Shown here piece by piece: positions 30,443 through 39,400 of a DNA stretch of 64,000 nt (position 1 is its first letter; each line of letters opens with the position of its first letter). Location: assembly GCF_001044395.1 (NCBI RefSeq), contig NZ_JANU01000008.1, positions 1 through 64,000 of the forward strand, in the 5' to 3' direction. Source of the stretch: Caenimonas sp. SL110. Lineage in GTDB: Bacteria; Pseudomonadota; Gammaproteobacteria; Burkholderiales; Burkholderiaceae_C. The position numbers and the translations under genes are program-made. Below the pieces are notes generated by a model that was not told where the DNA came from, ran no database searches, and saw nothing but the letters and a program-made list of their open reading frames with translations.

Positions 30443-33400
30443 GGTGTGGGAAATCCGGTGTGAATTCGATAGCCAGTTTGCAGATTAACGTCCCGGCGAA
30501 GAATCAATCGCAAGCTACTTAAATCTACCGCTGCGGACTCTCCCCGAAGGGCGGCAATTCCTACGGATTCGGAAAGCGAATAGCTTAGCCTGATCTGCGG
30601 CCTGTTGCTAAGCAGCCATGCGGCTATTTCTGCTTGCTGTGCTTGGAGTGCCGCACTTGCTGCTGATTCGGCTATCGATCGGCTATAGAACGATGACGCC
30701 GCGTCAATGCCGGGTTCGCTGGCTAAGCGGTTAAACAACTGGGCCTCCGTCTGCCCAACATGCTTCAGCAACAGATGCCCACCAGCCGCCTCATGCGCGG
30801 CGAGCCCACCGCCCGGCACGATCGGACTGAAAGCCAGACCTTCTGCAGCTTCGCCACCAAGCTTGAATCCGGTGCTGCCCATAATGCCCGCAACACCCGC
30901 TTTAGCGAACGCAAACTCGCCCAGCGACACGGCAGTTAAACCGATGGTGCCCACTCCCCGCATCCCATACATAGCCGACGTGAAATAGTCGCCCTCGCCG
31001 TAGGCTTGCCCCGCTGCGCGGAGGTCACCCGCGCCCGTCAATCCGTCATAGACCAATCCCAGTCCGGACCGCACAGTTCCGCCGAGGGAGTATGAGAAGG
31101 GCTTGTCTCCTTCCAGCACGCTCCAGTCCGTACCGCTGCTTTGGAAGCCTCGCGCGAAATTGATCGAGGCATCGTCGTCGCGGTTCTCTCCGCCAGGCTC
31201 AAGCACGATTTCGACACGGTACGTTCCATCGGCTTGGCGCAATGAATCGACGGACCCGGGATCGTTGGCCAGGCGCAGCATGCGCGCGATGTTTTCGTCA
31301 CGATCACCTCCGGCTACAACATCGGCAGGGTAGGTCACGTCGCTACCGGCCTGGCTGTATGCGTTCACCGCATTGACGAATGCAAGGGTTTGCGCGTTCG
31401 CGTCGATGGGTGTCATCGTGTCCGGCAGCGAAGTCCCCGCCGCACTGCTAAAACCATCACTGGCCCGATCCCCCTGATTCGTGTAGCTCGAATTGGTCGG
31501 GTCGTCGATGATGTCTCGTACGGCGAGCTCGGTCGGCGGCGGCTGGCCCTGCGCGAAGTTGTCGCCGTTGTAGTAGATGACCGTATGGCCTGTGGTCACA
31601 GAGAACGTGTCCTGCCCCGTCGGGTTGTACGTGTTCTCAGCGACATTCGGCAGGTCGGAACCGTAGTCCCCCTGGGGAAGGCTGTCTGTGTCCTGCCCGC
31701 CTCCCCACTCCCCCATGTTCGCCTCAATCGCCGCATCAACCCCCGCGAAGTCGCCCATGTCGAAGCTCCCCCCGCCATCCATCGTCGTCGTGGAGTAAGA
31801 CTGCTCGAACGCCAGCGGTCCCGTTGGATTGCTGGGCGACCACAACCCCTGCACCGCCGTCACCCCATTGCGCACCCGCGTCGCAGGTCTCGTATCCCCC
31901 ACCATCGTGCCCGCCTCGTAGGGTGCGAAGTCGTGCTCGCCATTGCCCGATGTCACCACGGTCGGGATCGTGATCGTCTGGCCCACGCGCAGATCCGCAT
32001 CACCGCGCACCCCGTTCGCCTTTGCAATCTGCGCCCACTTTCTCGCGTCGCCGTACGCGCTTTGCGCCAATCCTCTCAACGTGTCGCCGGTTCTCACCGT
32101 GTAGGTGCCCGGTGTCGCTCCCGGATACGTCGCCGAGATCGTGCGGTAGCCCAGCGCGAAGTCGGCGATGTCATTGTTGAAGGTCGGCGTGATGTTCTTG
32201 CCCGTTGCCTGTACATCGACCATCGCCGAGCCGTAGCTGCCCAGCACTTCGCTGTTGATGATCAGTTGGCGCTTGATGTGGTCGCCCTGCACGGTCGCCA
32301 CCGTCATGCCCGCTGCGTCGTTGATGTACTTGCGGTCCATCGCGCTTTGCGCGCGGTCGCTGATCCAGATCAGCTGGCCGTTGGCGTCGTAGCCGCTTGC
32401 CGTCGCGTTGCTCGATGCGCCGCTGGCTGTGACTTGAGACAGCCGGTAGCCTTCCAACTCCACGAAGCTGTTGGTGTAGGTGGTGGTCTGCGGTGTGGCT
32501 GCCGTGTCGTCGATGTAGCGGTACACCTTCAGGTTGCCTGCGCTGTCGTACGCATCGAACACCACGCGGTGGTGATTGATGTCTCCGCCTTGCGCGTTGG
32601 TGGCGAGGGTTTGCTGCTCTTGCAGCTGGCCGCGGTTGTTGTACTGGTTGAGGGTGCGTTCGCCCGTGCCCGGTCTTGCTGCTGCCAGGTAGGCGGCGGA
32701 CAGGTTCTCTGCACCGCCAGAGAGCACCACGCGTCCGGCTGCGTCGTACAGGCGGCGGTCGACCTGCATGCCGTCTCGCTCGACCGAGATCAGGTGGTTG
32801 TTGCCGTCGTAGCGGTAGTTCTCCTTGACCAGGCCCGCGTTCGATGTGTAGGCGCTGGAGTATCCGGTGACCAGGTTGTTGGTCTTGTCGTAGGCCAGCG
32901 TGCCGGAGGGGTTCACGACCTTCACGCCGTAATAACTGTCGCTCGTACGGTTGCCGTTCTTGTCGTAGGTCAGGGTGTGGCCCTGGTCGATTCCTATGGT
33001 GCCCGCTGCATCGATCGCATCCACCGCCAGTTGCCGGTTCATCGCGTCGTAGGTGAAGTAGCGGTCCGCGTCGTTGCTGTATTCATCCAGGCCATAGGTG
33101 TTGATGACGTGCGTGGTCACGCGCGTGCGGTTGCCTGCCGCGTCGTACCACATGTTCACCGCCGCCCGGCTGTCGCCGACCCAGCGCAGGCGGCCCAGGT
33201 TGTCATAGCCCATGTGGTTGTCTTGCAGCACGATGCCGTTTTGCACCAGCTCCTCGCTGATTTTCTGGCCGCCCAGGTTGTAGGTGTAGGTGGTGGTCTT
33301 GGTGTTGGCGACCAGCGTCGAGGGGTTGCCTGCGGTGGGCTGTGTGCGTACCTGCGCGCTGTCCACGATCTTGAGCAACTGGCCTGCTGCGTCGTAGCTG

Positions 33401-36400
33401 TAGGCCAGGTTTTGGCCCCGGGTGTTGGTCTGGGTCTTGAGTTGCCCGGCCTTGTCGTAGCTGTAGGTGTAGCTGGCCCCGCCGATGTCGGTGTGGCCCA
33501 CGCCGGTGCCTGCGGCGTACCGCCCGAAGGCGTCGTAGGTCCAGGTGGCGAGCTTGTTGCCCGAGTCCTGTTCGGCTGCGACGCGGTTGTGCGTGTCGTA
33601 GGTGTTGAGGGTTTTGTTGCCGTCGGCCAGCGTGGTGCTGGTGACGTTGCCGCGCAGGTCGTAGCCGTATTGGATCGTTTCGCCGGCTGCGTTGGTCTGG
33701 CTGGTCTTGCGGCCCGCCGCGTCCCAGGTGGTGCTTTCCGATAACGTGGCCCTGTCTGTTCGCGCGTCCAGCGTGAGGGTGTCGCCGCTGCGCGTGACGC
33801 CATACACCGAGTAGCTCGCGCCTTGCGCCTGTGTGTGCGTGACCCGGGTCTGGTGGCCCGCCTTGTCGTACGCGAAGCTGTCGGTGTTGCCTTCGGCGTC
33901 GACTGTGACCGTGCGCTGGTTGAACACGTCGTATTTGTTGGTGACCACGCCGCCGTCGGCGTGTATCTCTTCGATCAGGTTGCCCTGCGTGTCGTAGCGC
34001 CAGCGGTTGACGTTCTGGTTCGCGTCCTTGACCAGGACCCGGCGGCCCATCTTGTCGTAGCCGTATTGCGTGATGAGGCTGCCCGGGCGCGTCTGGGTGA
34101 GTGCCCGGTTGTTGGCGTCGTAGGTGTAGCGGGTGGTCCAGTCCCAGCCGCTCGCGTCGTTGGTGCCTGCCGGGTCCGTCGTGCTCAGCAGGTTGCCCCA
34201 ACGGTCGTAGGTTCGGTTAGTCACCGGCCTGAGCGCGATGGTGCCGCCTTCGGCGCTGGTCGCGGTTGCGAGCGAGCCGGTGGCAATCACCTTGGCCGTG
34301 CCACCGACGGGCGTTGCGCTGACCTTGTAGTTGTAGCGCGCCGGATCGAACGCGCGCAGGTCGATCTGGTAGCGGTCGCCGAATTCGTTCCACGGCATCA
34401 CCGCGCCCGGTGTGCCTGGCACGATCGAATACCACTGGGGCACTGCGGCCTGCGTGTCCCATAACTGCACGTCGGTAATCACGGCTTCTGCCTGCCGCTG
34501 CACTTCGATCACCTTGCCGGTGTAAGCCGGGGGCTGCCGCAGGTTGCGCGCGGCCACCTCGACCCACAAGCCGTTGATGTCTTTCTTGAACACCGTCACG
34601 CTGTCCACGTGCGCGATGCTTCCGGTCTTGCCGTCGCCTTCGGGTGGCTCTACCGTCAGCGTGACACCGGCAGCAGCGTCTTGCGATGAATACATGTTCA
34701 TCGCCGATGTGGGTGCGCCTTCGGCGTAGATGGGCGCGCCGTTGGCATCGGTGCCGGTGATGGTGCCCGGTGTGTAGTTGACGACGACCTTCACGTCGCC
34801 GTTGCCCAGGTTGGTGAGCGAGCTCCATTGCAGCGACACCGTGCTCACGCCCCATGTCCATCGCGATGTGGTGCTGTCCCATGTAGCGGCGCCCGCCGTG
34901 TACGAGCTGGCAACGTCGGTGCTGCGCACTGCGACATCGCTGTAGTCCGCGGATCGCTGCGCCTGTGTCTCCACGAGCACGCGGCCCAGTGCATCACGGC
35001 GATAGTCTTCGCGTCGCAGGTTGGTGTCGGCCACGGCCAGTGCTGCGGTGTAGGTCGCCCCGCTCAAGTCTTGCGTTCCGGCGCTCGTGAGTTGCGCGGT
35101 GCGCCGGCCCAGCTGGTCGTACAGGTAGATCTTGTACACACCGTCGCCCGCGTTCGTGCGCCAGAGCCTTCCTGCCTGGTCGTAGTCGTTGATCTCTTCG
35201 ACCACACCGTTGGTGCCGCGACTGGTGACCTCGCCGAATGCGTTCCAGCTCGTGTCTGTCGCCACGACGCCCGCCGCGCCCTGCGTCACAGTGACGATGG
35301 AGCCCCCCGATACCTTGCTGCTGCTGGCCGGTTCGATGAGCCGCGTCATGCGGCCCAGCGCGTCGTAGGCATACGCCCTGAAGATCGTGCTGGTGCTGGC
35401 ACCCGAGCCCAGCGACACCCATTCCTTGGCGATGTGTCCCCACACGTCGAATGACGCGTTGCGATAGGTGCCGTTGGCGTCCAGCGTGTAGGTCGCGTGG
35501 TCATGCGAGTCGTAGACCGCATAGCTGATGCGATCGTTCGCTGCGTCCACGATGGCCGTGGGGCTGCTTCCGGCAACGGACGACGCGCCCTTTGCGTACT
35601 GCGTTTGCACCACTGCGTTGCCGTATGCATCGCGGTCTATGGTGGTGAGCGGAACGATCGTGGTGCCGCCCGTCTCACCTGCACGGGCGGGCTGCGCAAT
35701 CGCCACCACCCGGCTGAGTGCGTCGTACCAGGTGTAGGTGGTGCCTTCGGCGGTTGTGGTGGATACCGCGTTGCCGATCGCGTCGTAGGTGTAGGTGGTG
35801 CTGACATTGCCCACCGTCCCCAAGACGCCCGTGTCCTGGTTCGTCCAGGCCACGTTCATGCGTGTCTCGCCTGTCTTGCGATTGAGCGCGTCCCAGGTGT
35901 AGGTGGTGACGCGGTCGTTCACGGTGTCGGCAACCGGTGCGGGTTGCGCCGCCTGGGTGGCGCCGGTCACCGCCTTGGCAAACTCCTTGCGGCTGGCCAG
36001 GTTGCCCACGCCGTCATAGGTCCAGGTCGTGAGAAAGCCCCCCTTGTCCACGCTGGCGCTCAAGCGGCCCGCCTTGTCGAAGTAGCGAAACTCGTCGTAA
36101 GTGCTGCCTGCCTTGTTGCGGGTTCCAGAGATTTGCGTGACTTCGCCGAACGCGTTGTAGTAGCGCCTGGTCATGCTCGATCCGGTGTAGTACTGCGAGG
36201 CGGGGGCGGTCGGGGCGGCGAGCGGATCGAACGTATAGCGCGCGTGTTCTTCGACGATGTCCACCCGGCCCAGCTTGTCGTAGCTGGTCAGGGTGGTGCG
36301 GTCGCGGGTGCTGGAGACCACGGGCGCGAACGAGGTCGGCAATTGGGTCGGCGTGCCAATCACAGTGACTGCCGTCGCGTAACGGGTCTGCCCGGTGGCC

Positions 36401-39400
36401 TCGCCGAAGCTGTTGTACTTGTAGCCGGTGACGTATCGCATGGCATCGACTTCGTACTGCACCCGGCCCAGCTGGTCATAGGTCCGGTAAGAGATCCTGT
36501 CGCCGACATCCTTGCTGCCGGTGGCGTTGCCCAGTGCGTCGTACCAGGTCTCGGTGGTGAGTACCCGGGTGCTCTCGGAGCGCACCGCTGTTGCGCCCTG
36601 TCCGTTGGTTGCGAGCGCCGCATCGAGTTCAAAGCTGTACACGCCCACGGGTGGCAACGAGGTGCGGATTCGCCTGCCGAGCGCATCGTAGTCATAGGTC
36701 GTGAGCCGCGCATCGACGCGGCCTGCGCCTTCGTTGAATGAGATCAGGCGTCCCTGCCCGTCGTAGGCATAGGCGTTGGACAGGACCGTCGGCGCTGCGG
36801 TGTACACACCTCCCGCGAAGGTAGCGATGCGCGCCTCTGGCAACCGTTCTTCACGCAGGCGTCCTGCGGCGTCATAGGTGTAGGTCCAGTTGGCCCCCAG
36901 CTTGTTCTTGAAGCCGATCTTGTTACCCGCGCCATCCCAGGTGTAGCTCTCCACCCCGCCTGCCGCGTCGGTCACGCTCGCCAGCTTGCCCGAGCCGTGA
37001 TAGCTGTAGGTGGTGATGCGATCGGTCGTGGTGGGGCTCTTGCCCTTGGTGATGACCACGCGGCCGAGTCCGTCGTAGAGCGATTCGACGGTGTGGCTGG
37101 TGCTGTCCGTGCTGCTCCTGCGCCGGTTCGCGCCGTCGAAGGTTTGCGTTACGGTTCTGTCGGCAGTGGACGAGAGCGCGAGCTTTGCCTTGATCTGCGC
37201 GACGGTTGCAGTCGTGCTCAGTGCAGTGAGGTTCGTGTTGGTGATGAGGTTGGCGTATTGCAGGGTGCTGGCGACATTGCCAGCGCCGTCATAGACGTTC
37301 TCTGTGACCGCGCCCCTGGCGTCGACGGTCAGTACCAGCCGGTTCGCCGCGTCGTACGCCATCCGCGTGATGCGGTCGTTGGCATGGCTGACCGGCGTGA
37401 AGCTTGCGACCGGTGCATTCAATACCGGCTTGGCCGATGCCAGCGTGTTGTACCGGATCTGCTGCGTGAGGTTGGAGTTCTTGTCGTACACCAGCCCCGT
37501 CACCGTGCCGAGCGAGTCGATAGCAAAGGTCTGGCGTCCCAGCGCGTCGTACACGAAGTTGGTGATTCGGTCGCGGCCAGGTGATGCAGGCATCGACGTG
37601 ACGGACGAGCCCGGCGTCACCGCCGTGGCGTACTGCACGAGTTGGGTGACGTGGCCATCGCGGTCATAGATGCGGCGCGTGACACCGCCCACGCCATTGA
37701 CGACCCAGGCGAGGCGGTTGTCGCTGTCGTATGCATAGGTGGTGATGGTGTCGTTGGCAGACGGCTCTGGAATCAAGGCGTTTTGGCCGTCGAATGAGGA
37801 CCCGTCCACCGTGTGGGTGTATTCGGTGCGCTTGATGACATTGCCACTGGCGTCGTACTGCTGCGTGACGACTGCGCCTTCGCCGTTGATGGTGTAGGTG
37901 GCGCGGCCCAACGCGTCGTACAAGGTGCGGACCCTGAGGTCGCTGGAGTCGGCCACCGGCGTCACGAGCGTGCCCGGCGTCCATCCGGCAAGGCGCGTCA
38001 CGTAGGTGCGATGCTCGACCATGTTGCCTGCGGCGTCCCACCAGAATCGCTGCGCATCGCCAACGCCGTTGACGGTTGCGGTGAGCCTTCCGGCCATGTC
38101 GTACGAACGATAGACAACCAGGTCACTGCTGTCGGGCGTGAGCTTGGCCATCAGCTGGTCGGTCGTGGTCGCCGCGCTCACTCCGGTGACGGACTTTGCA
38201 TAGCGACGCGACTGCACGAGGCGGCCAGCCGCGTCGTACTTGCTGTACTCCACGTCGCCTGCGCCATTGACCGAATAGATCGGCTCGCCGAAGGCGTCGT
38301 AGAAGAAATATGTCGTGTTGCCCTTCGCATCCTTGACCGACTGCACCTGCCCGTCCCGGAGGTACTTGTAGTCCAGGCGAATGTCCTTGCCCGCGACCTT
38401 GATCGCCGCAACAGCCGTGGTCAGTGTGGTGGTGACGAGGCCACCTGCGAGGCCGGTGGTGCTGATGGCTGCCTGGTAGCGGATGTCGGCAAGCCGGTTG
38501 TCCAGCGCGTCGTAGTCGGCCTGACTGACGCCGCCTTGCGCGTCCACCGTGTAGGTGAGGCGGCTTTCCTTGTCGTAGAAGTAGAGCGTCTTGTTGCCGA
38601 GCGCATCGGTGCGGCTGATGCGCCTGCCTGCGAGGTCGTAGGCATAGGAGACCCCGTTGGCTTGCCAGACGGCGTCGATCTGGGTCTGGGTCATGCCCAC
38701 GGTGATTTTGGCGAAGCCCTCCGCGGTGAGTTCTCGTGTCACACGTCCGAGCTCGTCGTAACGTCTTGCGAGCGAGGTCTTTGCCGAGGCGAGCCCCACC
38801 GAGGTCACGGTCTGCGTCCGGTTGCCGTAGAGGTCGTACGTGTGATTGGTGATGACGCCGAGCGCGTCGACTTCGGTGATGCTGCGGCCCAGGTCGTCGT
38901 AGCCACGCGATGTGATCTGGTCTTGCCCTGGCGTGCTCGCGGGGCGTACCGAGTCGATTGACGAGGCGCTCGTGTAGGCTGCCGTCACTGTCTTTGCGTA
39001 GCGCGTCGTACCGGTCTGTCGGCCCATCAGGTCATAGGTGAACTCGGTGAGTGCGCCGCGTGCGGCTATGGTTGCGGTGATCTGCCCCTTGCCATCGCGC
39101 AGGTGTGTGATGACCTCATCGCCACTACCCGAGGTGACGCCCGAGGTCACGCCCGAAAGCAAAGTTGCGAACGTGCCGGTCGCGCGAGCACCCGCATTGG
39201 TCTGCACTGCATAGCGCCGGGTCTGCGCAAGTTGCCCCGCCGCGTCGTAGATGAACTGCTGCAGAAAACCCGCGCCGTCGAGCGTGCCGATGAGCAGCTT
39301 GTCGGCGTCGTAGAAGTTGCGCGTGACCCGGTCATTGGCAAGGTCGGTCGGCAGCAGAATGGAAGCGGGCGATGGCGAGTTGCCAAGCGCGGTCATCTGC

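Noticed and set aside
31390-33744. 784-residue plus-strand frame inside the RHS gene
   Set aside because: Highly biased composition (Val/Arg/Ala) and lies antisense to regular YD repeats, which create long mirror frames in GC-rich DNA.
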